This document shows, piece after piece, positions 52,502 to 62,033 of a DNA stretch of 64,000 bases (positions within the stretch are counted from its first letter, which is position 1; each line of letters starts with the position of its first letter). The stretch is from positions 173,191-237,190 of the forward strand of contig NZ_VFVL01000006.1 of NCBI RefSeq assembly GCF_006442815.1, read 5' to 3'. This stretch comes from Mesorhizobium sp. B2-4-3 (lineage in GTDB: Bacteria; Pseudomonadota; Alphaproteobacteria; Rhizobiales; Rhizobiaceae). The position numbers and the translations under genes are program-made. The notes below the pieces were generated by a model. It was not told the origin of the DNA and did not search any database. It saw nothing but the letters and a program-made list of their open reading frames with translations.

Positions 52502-54082
52502 TCAAGACCCGGCATTGCCCAATCCGGCCAGAAATAGGCTGTCTACCTGTCCAAGCAAGACAGGCGCCTTCATGCCGGCGATGCTTACGCCGCCTTGCAA
52601 ACGGTGGCGCTTCCAGCGGCCGTAGAGATCGTCGACAGGCTTTAGTCGAACGAGGTCGAGCTGACCGATCCGCCGAGCATATTCATATTGGGGATTGGCA
52701 GCCAGAGCGCGGTCCAGCCTTTCGGGGAGGGTGCTATCCAGCGGTTTTTCCGAGCTGGTTTCGACAAGAAGCTGATAATGCGGTCGTGGGCTCGTCGTGG
52801 CCGCAAGCAACGCATAGGTCGGCACATGGATCAGTTCGAGGCAACTTGCAACGAATGTCTCGCTCAGCTTCTCGCCGCACATGTCGACGGTGACACCGGC
52901 GCGGCCGCTGAATCGCAGACGGGGCGTGTCGCCGCTGAAACCGACAACCTCCACCATGTCGCAGGTGTCGTAACGATAGAGACCGGAGCCCGTCGAAACG
53001 ACGACCCGATATGTACGGCCGATTTCAAGCTGCCAGGCAAAACGGCAATCGCCGGATTCGTCGATGAATTCGAAGAAGCCGCTATGCGCGGCGAGCACCG
53101 AGCCCGCTCCGTCGCCGTAAGGAACGGAGACGGCGGCCTCGGTCGACATCAGGCCCTTCGATTGCATGAAAGCACGCGGGAAAAGCGCCTGCAGCTCCGC
53201 TGCGAAGCCTTTGCTCGATGCATCGGTCCAGCAGCTGATCGTATCGAGCCGGGGCCAAATCGCGGAGAGATCGTCCGATGACCCACAAAGCATGTTTTCC
53301 AGCGTCTCGATACGGCGATTAACCGATTTCCTTTCCTGCGTTATCGCCAGTCTGTTAGCCAGGGTCGGTAGCAGATTCGACGCGTCGCGCCGCATCGCAC
53401 GCAGGATTTCGGTAAGGTAGGTAGGGCTCCAGACCCAGATCAGAGCCAGATCCTCGGCCTGCAGCAGACAGAGGCAGGTCTGTCTCTGCCAAGCGTCGAA
53501 ATCGGCAAGGAGCCTGAGTTCCATCGGTACAGCCGAAAGCTCGATCAGACTGCTGCGCAAAGCACCGAAATAGGCGAAAGGCAAAGGACTGCCCAACGGA
53601 TAGGGGCCGATGCGCTGGTTGAGCGAACGCCCCACCGGGCTCAGGGCGAAATAGCTTCGGCCCTGCGTGACGGCGGGACGGCGCGCAATGAGGTCCGCAA
53701 GCCAAGGATAAAGACAATCGGTAAAGGATTTGAGCCCGGCATCCGTGTAAGGAATATTTTTCGCGCCGCCCGAGCTTCCCCCGGTCTGCTCGAAGAAGCG
53801 CACCGGTTCTGCCGTCAGCACGGCCCCCACTCCTTCGATCAGCCGGTCAATATAGGGCTGAAACGCCGCATAATCGCCGATCGGAACGAGCCTGCTGAAC
53901 GACTCAGCCGACGTGACCTCGACGAATCGGTTGTCGCGCCCGAAAGCGGTGAGGCGATTGGCCTTGATCAGATCTGCAAGGGTGCGGCGCTGCGCTGTCT
54001 CGACATCTCCAAGGCCGGCATCGAATCGCATTCGGGCCGCAGCGGTGGCTCCGGCAATTCTCGCCCAGGCGTCAGCGACCAC
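52502..54082 (-). CDS. GH3 family acyl-adenylating enzyme (GH3 auxin-responsive promoter-like)
   Basis: A 526-residue member of the GH3 branch of adenylate-forming enzymes, best known in plants for joining auxin or jasmonate to amino acids. The three ATP-binding motifs are present: TGGSSGGAK (100-108), STEAAV (313-318) and LYRYDTCDMVEV (368-379), followed by LRFSGRAGVTVDMCGEKLSE. It should activate a carboxylic acid as an adenylate and pass it to an amine or thiol. It overlaps the upstream acyltransferase-like gene by 11 bases. Confidence 0.88.
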   Translation of the reverse strand: MVADAWARIAGATAAARMRFDAGLGDVETAQRRTLADLIKANRLTAFGRDNRFVEVTSAESFSRLVPIGDYAAFQPYIDRLIEGVGAVLTAEPVRFFEQTGGSSGGAKNIPYTDAGLKSFTDCLYPWLADLIARRPAVTQGRSYFALSPVGRSLNQRIGPYPLGSPLPFAYFGALRSSLIELSAVPMELRLLADFDAWQRQTCLCLLQAEDLALIWVWSPTYLTEILRAMRRDASNLLPTLANRLAITQERKSVNRRIETLENMLCGSSDDLSAIWPRLDTISCWTDASSKGFAAELQALFPRAFMQSKGLMSTEAAVSVPYGDGAGSVLAAHSGFFEFIDESGDCRFAWQLEIGRTYRVVVSTGSGLYRYDTCDMVEVVGFSGDTPRLRFSGRAGVTVDMCGEKLSETFVASCLELIHVPTYALLAATTSPRPHYQLLVETSSEKPLDSTLPERLDRALAANPQYEYARRIGQLDLVRLKPVDDLYGRWKRHRLQGGVSIAGMKAPVLLGQVDSLFLAGLGNAGS

Positions 54083-54827
54083 CGCTCAATCCCTCCGCAA
54101 AGCTGGTCGCCCCGTACCGCTTCAGGTTGAGAGGATGGAATTCCGCCAAACAAGCGAGTTCGACCCCGCGAAAATACGCTGGATTGGCTTTGAGGAAGAA
54201 TGCGGCAAAGCGGTTGCGTTCCGCTGTCTCTTCGACGCCCGCCCATTCCCGTCGGAGATGGCCCTGCGATTGGCCGAAATCGATAAGTCCGCTTGCGGCA
54301 TCGAAAAAACAGCCGTAGCGCGCGGCAGCTATGCGATTGCGGATCAGGCGTAAATCGCTTCTGTCTTTCCCGTCGATGGCTGGGACGAATTCACGGAAAA
54401 AGTTGGGTAGAATTCGAAAGGTGCGATGGCCCATCATGATCGAGAACCAGAACAGTCTTGCTTCGCCCAGTTCGGCCTTCACCGCGCCGGCCGCGCGGAA
54501 CCATGCACGCAGCAAGACCGGGTCCCCCCAGCGCGAGGAATCGAGCACCGTGTCGCCCGAAAACAAATAATGCACGGTCTCGCCGTCGACGATCAGACTG
54601 CCTACGGACAACGTCGAGAAGCCGACTATGCCACTCTTGCGCCGAATGACGACGACGGCATTTTTCTCCGAGAGATCTCGTTCGAACCGGCCCCGGTCGG
54701 TCGCGTCATAATAGGTCTCGTAAAGGCGAAACATCTCGTCGCGATCGCCGTTGCCGAGATCGCCGACCAAAATTGTTTCGGACTCGAGCGAGTCCGTCTT
54801 CTCTGCCACGTCCCCACCGCCAAGCAA
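54072..54827 (-). CDS. GNAT-like N-acyltransferase
   Basis: A 251-residue protein whose N-terminal half reads as a GNAT fold (DEMFRLYETYYDATDRGRF, then AVVVIRRKSGIVGFSTLSV and VHYLFSGDTVLD), with a C-terminal region unlike small acetyltransferases, recalling N-acyl amino acid synthase-type proteins. The start is uncertain: TTG 54827 or GTG 54809. It overlaps the GH3 gene by 11 bases, so the two probably work together. The acyl donor and acceptor are unknown. Confidence 0.65.
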   Translation of the reverse strand: MLGGGDVAEKTDSLESETILVGDLGNGDRDEMFRLYETYYDATDRGRFERDLSEKNAVVVIRRKSGIVGFSTLSVGSLIVDGETVHYLFSGDTVLDSSRWGDPVLLRAWFRAAGAVKAELGEARLFWFSIMMGHRTFRILPNFFREFVPAIDGKDRSDLRLIRNRIAAARYGCFFDAASGLIDFGQSQGHLRREWAGVEETAERNRFAAFFLKANPAYFRGVELACLAEFHPLNLKRYGATSFAEGLSGGR

Positions 54828-55005
54828 GAGCTAATATGGGGGACATAGAGGACAATGCATCGCTTGTTCAACTTAAAATGCGCACGTCGCCGATGTCCGC
54901 TCCTGCTTCCACAACAAAGCGCAGGCCGACGGAATTCTCCGCGATTGCGAAGTCTTGGCTGTATGTGGCACCTGTTCTCACCCATTTGCGGAACTTAATC
55001 ACGTC

Positions 55006-55755
55006 ATGACACAGCCGCTCCCGGTCGATCGGCGATCCATCGTCGCCAAAGTCAGCCTCGCCCGAGCGCTCTCCAAGCTTGGCTTCTGCTCGCGCACGCA
55101 GGCCGAGCATTTCGTCGCCGAGGGGCGGGTACAGGTCGGCGGCAAGACGGTGCGCGATGCCTTGCTGCGCATCGATCCCGACCGCGACCGCATCACCGTC
55201 GACGGCGAGCGCGTCATTGCCGAGCGCAAGGTCTATCTGATGCTCAACAAGCCGCGCGGGCTGGTCACGACCCGCGACGACCCCGAAGGCCGCGGCACCG
55301 TCTATGACTGCCTTGCCGATCTCGACCTGCCGTTCGTGTCGCCCGTCGGCCGGCTCGACAAGGCGAGCGAAGGGCTGCTCTTGATGAGCAACGACACGCG
55401 CTGGGCGAACGGTCTGCTCGACCCCGCCTCGCATGTCGCCAAGACCTATCACGTGCAGATCGCGGCCGTGCCCGACGAGGAAATGCTGGGGCGCTTTCGC
55501 CAAGGGGCGGTCGTCGACGGCGCGTTGCTCACCGCAAGCTCGATCGCGCTGCTGCGCAGCGGCGGGCGGACGGCGTGGTTGGAGATCGTGCTCGACGAGG
55601 GACGCAACCGGCAGATTCGCAGGCTGCTCGGCGCTTTCGACATCGAGGTGCTGCGGCTGGTGCGAGTGGCTATCGGGCAATTGCAACTCGGCGAGCTTGC
55701 CAAAGGTCAGGCGCGGCACCTGACGGAGGAAGACCTGGCGATGCTTGTTGCCTAG
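55006..55755 (+). CDS. rRNA pseudouridine synthase (RsuA/RluB/RluE family)
   Basis: A 249-residue pseudouridine synthase: N-terminal S4 RNA-binding domain ([20 protein letters not shown]), then [13 protein letters not shown] and the catalytic [10 protein letters not shown] with Asp118, and the C-terminal [12 protein letters not shown]. It isomerises a uridine in ribosomal RNA; which site is not clear from sequence. It marks the return to typical chromosomal composition after the low-GC cluster. Confidence 0.92.
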   Translation: MTQPLPVDRRSIVAKVSLARALSKLGFCSRTQAEHFVAEGRVQVGGKTVRDALLRIDPDRDRITVDGERVIAERKVYLMLNKPRGLVTTRDDPEGRGTVYDCLADLDLPFVSPVGRLDKASEGLLLMSNDTRWANGLLDPASHVAKTYHVQIAAVPDEEMLGRFRQGAVVDGALLTASSIALLRSGGRTAWLEIVLDEGRNRQIRRLLGAFDIEVLRLVRVAIGQLQLGELAKGQARHLTEEDLAMLVA

Positions 55756-55770
55756 TGGCTGCGCCCCCGA

Positions 55771-55966
55771 ACTTCGTCATCCACGGGCGGAGCGGGAGCG
55801 AAGCGGACGCGCAGACCCGAGGATCCATTCCGTGACCTCGCGCGAGGGGTAAAGGCGGTGCAAGACAGGGGTCGTTCTGCATCGCCGCAACGCTCATAGG
55901 TAACGGAATGGATCCTCGGGTCTACGCGCGTCGCTTCGCTCCTTGCTCCACCCGTGGATGACGAAA
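55771..55966. repeat. Large inverted-repeat element family B, copy 2
   Basis: A 196-bp element matching the one at 27318-27506: the same ACTTCGTCATCCACGGGC left end, the CGAGGATCCATTCCGTGAC inner arm and the mirrored right half ending CCCGTGGATGACG. The central loop differs in sequence and length between copies, while the arms are conserved. It begins 16 bp after the pseudouridine synthase stop. Confidence 0.8.
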
Positions 55967-56011
55967 AGCGTTTCGGCCAACCGCCAAGGTCGATCTGCTA
56001 TAAAGCCCGGG

Positions 56012-56593
56012 CTACTTCTGGTTCCAGCGGCGTATGACCGGCTCGGTCAGGTCGTGCTCGTAGCCGAGGATGCTGAGGCTGACGGTGTCGAGCAGGAAAT
56101 GCTCGCCGCCTTCCGGCGGCAGGCCGACCCAGCGCGACGCGAACACACGCAGGAAATGCGCGCTGGAGAAGATGAGCACATTGCCGGCAACCGCGCGCAG
56201 CCCGGCGATGATGGTATCGGCGCGGGCGCCGACATCGGCCGCCGTCTCGCCGCCCGGGCAGCCGTCGCGAAACAACTGCCAGCCGGGACGCTCGGACAAT
56301 ATCTCCTTGGTCGTCACGCCTTCATAGGCGCCATAATCCCATTCCCGCAGGTCCGGCTTCTTGACCGCGCGCTCGCCAAAACCGGCGAGGCGGCAGGTGT
56401 CGAAGGCGCGCTGCGACGGGCTCGACCAGACCGCCTGGAAAGTCAGTCCCTCGAGGCGTTCGGCGACGCCGCGCGCGGCCTCTTCGCCTTTGGCGGTCAA
56501 GGGGATGTCGGTGCGGCCGGTGTGCCTGCCCGAGGCGCTCCACTCCGTCTCGCCATGGCGAACGACGTAGATCTCGGGAAACGCACTGCTCAT
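56012..56593 (-). CDS. Histidine phosphatase family protein (phosphoglycerate mutase-like)
   Basis: A 193-residue enzyme with the phospho-histidine motif RHGETEW (His13), TGRTDIPLTAKGEE, the second catalytic region SSAHFLRVFA and a WDYGAYEG motif. This resembles broad-specificity phosphatases rather than glycolytic mutase. It lies alone between a repeat and the dctA terminator. Confidence 0.9.
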   Translation of the reverse strand: MSSAFPEIYVVRHGETEWSASGRHTGRTDIPLTAKGEEAARGVAERLEGLTFQAVWSSPSQRAFDTCRLAGFGERAVKKPDLREWDYGAYEGVTTKEILSERPGWQLFRDGCPGGETAADVGARADTIIAGLRAVAGNVLIFSSAHFLRVFASRWVGLPPEGGEHFLLDTVSLSILGYEHDLTEPVIRRWNQK

Positions 56594-56672
56594 CGACCGC
56601 CTCCGAGCCTTGAATGCAACAGGAATGCACCGGCAGGAGTGCCGGACCGCGCCACCCTATGCGGCAGCCGAC

Positions 56673-56707
56673 AAAAAGAACAGGCCGCGGCTTAGCCGCG
56701 ACCTGTT
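56673..56707 (-). terminator. Rho-independent terminator of dctA
   Basis: On the minus strand a 13-bp stem (AACAGGTCGCGGC with GCCGCGGCCTGTT, one G-U pair) and a 3-base loop are followed directly by CTTTTTG. It starts 26 bp past the dctA stop codon. This is the clearest intrinsic terminator in the window. Confidence 0.85.
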
Positions 56708-56733
56708 GGGCATCTCGGGAGGATGCTGCTTAT

Positions 56734-58068
56734 TTAGGCGGGCTGGAGGCCGCCCGACAACGCGAGGTCAGCTTCTTCCGACAACTGGCCGGCCATGGCG
56801 GCGGCGAACTTGGTCTGGTCGAGCTCGCCTTCCCAGCGTGCCACGACGATGGTCGCGACCGCGTTGCCGACGAAGTTGGTGAGCGCGCGGCATTCCGACA
56901 TGAAGCGGTCGACGCCGAGGATCAGCGCCATGCCGGCGACCGGTACCGAGGGCACGACCGAGAGCGTCGCGGCCAGCGTGATGAAGCCAGCGCCGGTGAT
57001 GCCGGCGGCTCCCTTCGAGCTCAGCATGGCGACCAGCAGAAGCAGTATCTGATCGCCGAAGGTGAGCGGCGTGTCGGTCGCCTGGGCGATGAAAAGCGCT
57101 GCCAGCGTCATGTAGATGTTGGTGCCGTCGAGGTTGAAGGAATAGCCGGTCGGGATGACCAGGCCGACCACCGAGCGGTTGCAACCGGCGCGCTCCATCT
57201 TGGCCATCAGGCCGGGCAGCGCCGCCTCGGAAGACGAGGTGCCGAGCACCAGGAGCAATTCCTCCTTGATGTAGCGGATCAATGCCAGGATGGAGAAGCC
57301 GTTATACCATGCCACAGCGCCCAGGACGACGAGCACGAAGAGCAGCGACGTCAGATAGAAGGTGCCGATCAGCATGGCGAGGTTGGCGATCGCGCCAATA
57401 CCGTATTTGCCGACGGTGAAGGCCATGGCGCCGAAGGCGCCGATGGGCGCCGCCTTCATCAGGATGGCGACGAGGCGGAAGACCGGCGCGGTCAGCGCCT
57501 GCAGGAAATCGACCACGGGGCGGCCGCGGTCGCCGACGAGGGCCAGCGCCACGCCGAACAGCACCGAGAAGAACAGCACCTGCAGGATGTCGCCCTGGGC
57601 GAAAGCGCCGGTGATGGTGTCGGGGATGATGTTCATCAGGAAGCCGACGATGGTCGTGTCATGCGCCTTCTCGGTGAAGGTCGCCACCTTCGAGGGGTCG
57701 AGAGTCGCGGGGTTGATGTGCATGCCGGCGCCCGGCTGGATGACGTTCGACACGACGAGGCCGACGACGAGCGCCAATGTCGAGAAGACGAGGAAATAGA
57801 TCATCGCCTTGCCGGCGACGCGGCCGACCTTGTGCAGGTCGGAGACACCGGCAATGCCGGTCGCCACGGTGAGGAAGATCACCGGCGCGATCACCATCTT
57901 GACCAGCTTGATGAAGGCGTCGCCAAGCGGTTTCAGCGATGCGCCCAGGTCGGGGTAGAAATGGCCAAGCAGGATACCGGCGGCAATCGCCACCAGGACC
58001 TGGACATAGAGATGCCGGTAAAAGGGAACCTTGCCGCGCGGTTCGGCGGCAGCGATTGCTGTCTGCAT
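56734..58068 (-). CDS. dctA: C4-dicarboxylate:cation symporter DctA
   Basis: A 444-residue member of the dicarboxylate/amino acid:cation symporter family with the serine-rich [13 protein letters not shown], the [19 protein letters not shown] stretch and about 8 hydrophobic segments. It imports succinate, malate and fumarate, the main carbon source of bacteroids. ATG 58068 follows GGAGGATATC. A sigma-54 promoter is 89 bp upstream and dctBD are divergent, the classical rhizobial layout. Confidence 0.96.
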   Translation of the reverse strand: MQTAIAAAEPRGKVPFYRHLYVQVLVAIAAGILLGHFYPDLGASLKPLGDAFIKLVKMVIAPVIFLTVATGIAGVSDLHKVGRVAGKAMIYFLVFSTLALVVGLVVSNVIQPGAGMHINPATLDPSKVATFTEKAHDTTIVGFLMNIIPDTITGAFAQGDILQVLFFSVLFGVALALVGDRGRPVVDFLQALTAPVFRLVAILMKAAPIGAFGAMAFTVGKYGIGAIANLAMLIGTFYLTSLLFVLVVLGAVAWYNGFSILALIRYIKEELLLVLGTSSSEAALPGLMAKMERAGCNRSVVGLVIPTGYSFNLDGTNIYMTLAALFIAQATDTPLTFGDQILLLLVAMLSSKGAAGITGAGFITLAATLSVVPSVPVAGMALILGVDRFMSECRALTNFVGNAVATIVVARWEGELDQTKFAAAMAGQLSEEADLALSGGLQPA

Positions 58069-58156
58069 GATATCCTCCGTTCGGCCCCCGATCGAGACGC
58101 TCGACCTCCCAGGGGGCTGTTGACCTCCACAGCCTCGCGGCTGCTACGGATGCATC

Positions 58157-58172
58157 TGCAACCCGCGTGCCA
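58157..58172 (-). promoter_or_regulatory. Sigma-54 promoter of dctA
   Basis: On the minus strand TGGCAC-GCGGG-TTGCA is an exact -24/-12 element with correct 5-base spacing. It ends 89 bp before the dctA start codon, placing transcription start near 58145. RNA polymerase with RpoN would be activated here by DctD. Confidence 0.9.
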
Positions 58173-58248
58173 GATGATGTCCGGAGTCTTGTTTTGTTGA
58201 TTTTGTTTGATTTTTCGATTCTGCGACAAGCGCCTTGGAGAACACTAG

Positions 58249-58262
58249 TGCGGCTATCCGCA
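58249..58262. promoter_or_regulatory. DctD upstream activator site, proximal
   Basis: TGCGG-CTAT-CCGCA, a perfect 5-4-5 palindrome about 77 bp upstream of the sigma-54 promoter, matching the core of DctD sites. Together with the site at 58280-58297 it forms the tandem pair typical of rhizobial dctA. Confidence 0.7.
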
Positions 58263-58279
58263 TAGGTCGAATTGCGCTT

Positions 58280-58297
58280 TGTGCGAAATCATGCACA
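58280..58297. promoter_or_regulatory. DctD upstream activator site, distal
   Basis: TGTGC-GAAATCAT-GCACA, a 5-8-5 palindrome 33 bp centre-to-centre from the proximal site, about three helical turns. It overlaps the TTG (58279) and ATG (58291) that could start dctB, which argues for the start at 58306 and for DctD influencing its own operon. Confidence 0.65.
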
Positions 58298-58305
58298 GAT
58301 GCGGC

Positions 58306-60171
58306 ATGCTGCAACGCCCGGCCGCTGCCCTCGCCCCAACGCCCGAATTGCTTGCCGGGCGGGCGCGGCGCGCCTGGCTGCTGTTTACGGCGGTGGCGCT
58401 GCTGATCGTGCTCGCGGCGCTCTACGGCGCCGGGCTTTATGGTCGCTCGACCGAGATCGAAGCTCTAGCCACGCAAGGGCGCACGGACGCCAACCTCAAG
58501 GTCGCGCTGCTGCGCGCGGTGCTGGAAAATCCGCGCGCGCTGCCGCTGCTCCTGTCGGAGGACCAGCAGGTCAATGATGCGCTGACCGAGCGCAACCCCG
58601 CATCGATCGACGTGCTCAACCGCAAGCTCGAAGGGCTGGTCTCGGGCACCAAGGCCTCGGTGCTCTATGTCACCGGCACGGACGGCCTGGCGATCGCCTC
58701 CAGCAATTGGCGCGAGCCGGTGAGCTTCGTCGGCAACGACTATGGTTTTCGCGCCTATTTCTCGGGCGCGATGGAAGCCGGCACGGCCGAATATTTCGCG
58801 CTCGGCAATGTCAGCAAACGTCCCGGCCTCTACATCTCGCGCCGCGTCGACGGCGCTGCGGGGCCGCTCGGCGTCGTCGTGGTCAAGATGGAGTTCGACC
58901 AGCTCGAGTCCGACTGGCGCGAGGCGAGCCGGCCCGCCTATGTCAGCGATGCGCATGGCGTGGTGCTGATCACGAGCGTGCCCTCCTGGCGTTTCATGAC
59001 GACGGCGCCGCTGGCCGCTTCGGTCATGGCCGAGATCCGCGCCAGCCAGCAATTCGGCGATGCGCCGCTGGTGCCCTTGCCGATCACGAAACCGCAACCG
59101 CTCAGCCCCGATGTCGCGCTTGTCCATGCCATCACGCCCGGCGGCGGCGATGCGGAATATCTGCGGCTTTCCACCGCCGTGCCGTCGACACCCTGGCGCC
59201 TCGACTATCTCCTTCCTGCCGAAGCAGCGGTCGCGGCGGCGCAGCGCGAGATGCGGCTCCTGGTGCTCGGTGTCCTCGCGCCGCTCATTGCCTTTGCCGC
59301 CTATCTGTTGTGGCGCCGGCAATCCGGCCAGATGCGGATTGCCGCCGAACAGGCCGCGCGGGCCGAGCTCGAGCGCCGGGTCGTCGAGCGCACGCAGGAT
59401 CTGAGTCTCGCGCGCGACCGGCTGCAGGCGGAGATCGTGGACCATCGCAGCACCGAAGCCAGGCTGCAGGTGATGCAGCAGGAGCTGGTGCAGGCCAACC
59501 GGCTTGCCACGCTTGGCCAGGTTGCCGCCGGCGTCGCGCATGAGATCAACCAGCCGGTGGCGACGATCCGCGCCTATGCCGACAATGCGCGTGTCTTCCT
59601 CGAACGCAAGCAGAGCGCCTCGGCCGAGGAGAACCTTGGCGCCATCGCCGCGCTGACCGAGCGCATCGGCTCCATCACCGAAGAGCTGAAAGCCTTCGCC
59701 CGCAAGGGCCGCACCGCCGCCGCGCCGGTGGAACTGCGCAGCGTGATCGAAGGCGCCGTCGTGCTGCTCAGGAGCCGCTTCGCCGGCCGGCTCGATGCGC
59801 TGGCGATCACGCTGCCGCCGCCGGCGCTGAAAGTTATGGGCAACCGGCTGCGCCTGGAGCAGGTGCTGATCAACCTTTTCCAGAACGCGCTGGAGGCACT
59901 CGAAGGCCGCGACGACGCCAAGGTCGAGGTTTCCGCGGCCGAGACCGGCGATGACGTCGCGCTCATGGTCTCGGACAATGGCCCGGGCATCCCGCCCGCG
60001 ATCCTGAAGTCGCTGTTCACGCCCTTCAACACCTCCAAGGAAAAAGGCCTCGGGCTCGGGCTCGTCATCTCCAAGGACATCGTCGCCGACTATGGCGGGC
60101 GCATCGAGGTTTCGAGCAGCGGCCAGGGAACACGCTTCACCATCCATCTGTCGAAAGCCGGCGCTGCATGA
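58306..60171 (+). CDS. dctB: C4-dicarboxylate sensor histidine kinase DctB
   Basis: A 621-residue sensor: first membrane helix ([20 protein letters not shown]), a periplasmic double-PAS region that binds dicarboxylates, a second helix ([19 protein letters not shown]), a coiled linker, the H-box [10 protein letters not shown] and the ATP domain with [10 protein letters not shown] and [12 protein letters not shown] 58306 avoids the overlapping DctD site; upstream TTG 58279 and ATG 58291 stay possible. It is coupled to dctD by a 4-base overlap. Confidence 0.93.
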   Translation: MLQRPAAALAPTPELLAGRARRAWLLFTAVALLIVLAALYGAGLYGRSTEIEALATQGRTDANLKVALLRAVLENPRALPLLLSEDQQVNDALTERNPASIDVLNRKLEGLVSGTKASVLYVTGTDGLAIASSNWREPVSFVGNDYGFRAYFSGAMEAGTAEYFALGNVSKRPGLYISRRVDGAAGPLGVVVVKMEFDQLESDWREASRPAYVSDAHGVVLITSVPSWRFMTTAPLAASVMAEIRASQQFGDAPLVPLPITKPQPLSPDVALVHAITPGGGDAEYLRLSTAVPSTPWRLDYLLPAEAAVAAAQREMRLLVLGVLAPLIAFAAYLLWRRQSGQMRIAAEQAARAELERRVVERTQDLSLARDRLQAEIVDHRSTEARLQVMQQELVQANRLATLGQVAAGVAHEINQPVATIRAYADNARVFLERKQSASAEENLGAIAALTERIGSITEELKAFARKGRTAAAPVELRSVIEGAVVLLRSRFAGRLDALAITLPPPALKVMGNRLRLEQVLINLFQNALEALEGRDDAKVEVSAAETGDDVALMVSDNGPGIPPAILKSLFTPFNTSKEKGLGLGLVISKDIVADYGGRIEVSSSGQGTRFTIHLSKAGAA

Positions 60172-61532
60172 CGAAGCACGATCCAGCCATGGTGATCCTG
60201 ATCGATGACGATAGCGATCTGCTCAAGGCGACAAGACAGACACTGGAGCTTGCCGGCTTTGCGGTGTCGGCGCATTCGGTAGCGAGCGAAGCGCTGGCGG
60301 CGCTCGACAGGAATTTCGCCGGAGTGGTGGTGTCGGACATCCGCATGCCGGAGATCGACGGGCTGCAGCTGTTCGACCGCGTGCTGCGGTTCGACCCCGA
60401 TATCCCCGTCATCCTGGTCACCGGCCATGGCGATATCGCGATGGCCGTGAAGGCGATCAAGGACGGCGCCTACGACTTCATCACCAAGCCTTTCGCCGCC
60501 GACAGGCTGGCGCAGAGCGTTGCCCGCGCCGCCGAAAAGCGGCGCCTGGTGATGGAAAACCGCGCCTTGCGCGAGGCGGCCGAGCAGGCGCAGGAGGGAT
60601 TGCCGCTGATCGGCCAGACGCCGGCCATGGAGCGGCTGCGCCGGACATTGCGGCAGATCGCCGACACCGATGTCGACGTTCTGGTGACTGGCGAGACCGG
60701 TTCGGGCAAGGAGGTGGTGGCGAGCCTGCTGCACCGCTGGAGCCGCCGCGCCAAGGGCAATTTCGTCGCGCTCAACTGCGGCACGCTGCCGGAGACGGTC
60801 ATCGAAAGCGAACTGTTCGGCCACGAGGCCGGCGCCTTCACCGGCGCGCAGAAGAAACGCGTCGGCCGCATCGAGCATTCGAGCGGCGGCACGCTGTTTC
60901 TCGACGAGATCGAGAGCATGCCGGCCTCGACGCAGGTGCAGATGCTGCGCGTGCTCGAAATGCGCGAGGTGACGCCGCTCGGCACCAATGAGATCCGGCC
61001 GGTCGACCTGCGCGTCGTTGCCGCCGCCAAGGTCGATCTCGGCAATGCCAGCCAGCGCGGCAATTTCCGTGAGGATCTCTATTACCGGCTCAATGTGGTG
61101 ACGCTGTCGATCCCGCCGCTGCGCGAGCGGCGGGACGACGTGCCGCTGTTGTTCGGTTACTTCGCCGAGCGCGCCGCGGCCCGCTTCCGGCGCGCCGTGC
61201 CGGCGATCTCCGCCGCGGTTCAGCGCCATCTCGGCGACCATGACTGGCCCGGCAATGTGCGTGAGCTCGCTCACTTCGCCGAACGCTTCGTGCTCGGGCT
61301 GGACGATTTTGCCGCGGCGTCTTCCCCCGCGGCAACGGAGATCGACACCTCCATGCCTTTGCCGGAACGGCTCGATCGTTACGAAGCCGAACTCATCCGC
61401 GAGACACTTGGTCGCAATGACGGCGACGTCCGCCGCACCATCGAGGCGCTCGGCATTCCGCGCAAGACCTTCTACGACAAGCTGCAGCGGCATGGCATCG
61501 TGCGCAGCGATTTTTCGAGGCAGATCAAATAG
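60168..61532 (+). CDS. dctD: C4-dicarboxylate response regulator DctD, sigma-54 activator
   Basis: A 454-residue NtrC-type activator: receiver domain with Asp57, AAA+ domain with Walker A GETGSGK (175-181), the sigma-54 contact loop GAFTGA (222-227) and Walker [11 protein letters not shown], then a C-terminal Fis-type HTH ([20 protein letters not shown]). It binds the tandem sites at 58249-58297 and opens the dctA promoter. It starts within the dctB stop (ATGA). Confidence 0.96.
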   Translation: MTKHDPAMVILIDDDSDLLKATRQTLELAGFAVSAHSVASEALAALDRNFAGVVVSDIRMPEIDGLQLFDRVLRFDPDIPVILVTGHGDIAMAVKAIKDGAYDFITKPFAADRLAQSVARAAEKRRLVMENRALREAAEQAQEGLPLIGQTPAMERLRRTLRQIADTDVDVLVTGETGSGKEVVASLLHRWSRRAKGNFVALNCGTLPETVIESELFGHEAGAFTGAQKKRVGRIEHSSGGTLFLDEIESMPASTQVQMLRVLEMREVTPLGTNEIRPVDLRVVAAAKVDLGNASQRGNFREDLYYRLNVVTLSIPPLRERRDDVPLLFGYFAERAAARFRRAVPAISAAVQRHLGDHDWPGNVRELAHFAERFVLGLDDFAAASSPAATEIDTSMPLPERLDRYEAELIRETLGRNDGDVRRTIEALGIPRKTFYDKLQRHGIVRSDFSRQIK

Positions 61533-61684
61533 GTGGAACCGCAACGCCGCTACCTCGTTGAAACCGACCGGGAAACCGTGGCACTCGGGCATCAGCCGGG
61601 CGGCGAACGCATCGCCGTGCCGGCGTTGCCGGGTTGCGCTCGGCAGGCGTTGATGGTTTGTTGCCGCTCAGCGGAGAACGAATA

Positions 61685-62029
61685 ATGCGCGAATCCCTCG
61701 GTCAAGACGAATACGGCTCGACCAGCCCCTTCGACCCGGACGACCTGCCCAATCTCAATGCGATGGGGCCGGCGATGGGCAGCGGCAATGATTTCGAGAA
61801 ATACGCGGTCGCCGTCATCATCGTCTTCGGCGCGCTGATCATCGGCGGCCTGATGGCCGCCTCCATGTCCTTCGGCCACCGCAACGGCTTCCTGTTCGCG
61901 CTTGGGGGGGCCACGGCGGCCTGGATTTCGGGCAATGCGCTGCTGCTCGACCGGCCGCGCATCTATGCGCTGTTCGTCGCCATCGCCGCCGTGATGCTGA
62001 TCGCCTCGACCGTCACGCTGGTGACCTGA
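61685..62029 (+). CDS. Small membrane protein of unknown function
   Basis: A 114-residue protein: an acidic, Pro-rich N-terminal 38 residues (DEYGSTSPFDPDDLPNLNAM) followed by three predicted membrane helices (KYAVAVIIVFGALIIGGLMA, FLFALGGATAAWISGNALLL, and a last helix). ATG 61685 follows GGAGA. It sits 152 bp behind dctD and converges on the ggt gene 4 bp away. No family recognised. Confidence 0.65.
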   Translation: MRESLGQDEYGSTSPFDPDDLPNLNAMGPAMGSGNDFEKYAVAVIIVFGALIIGGLMAASMSFGHRNGFLFALGGATAAWISGNALLLDRPRIYALFVAIAAVMLIASTVTLVT

Positions 62030-62033
62030 TCAA

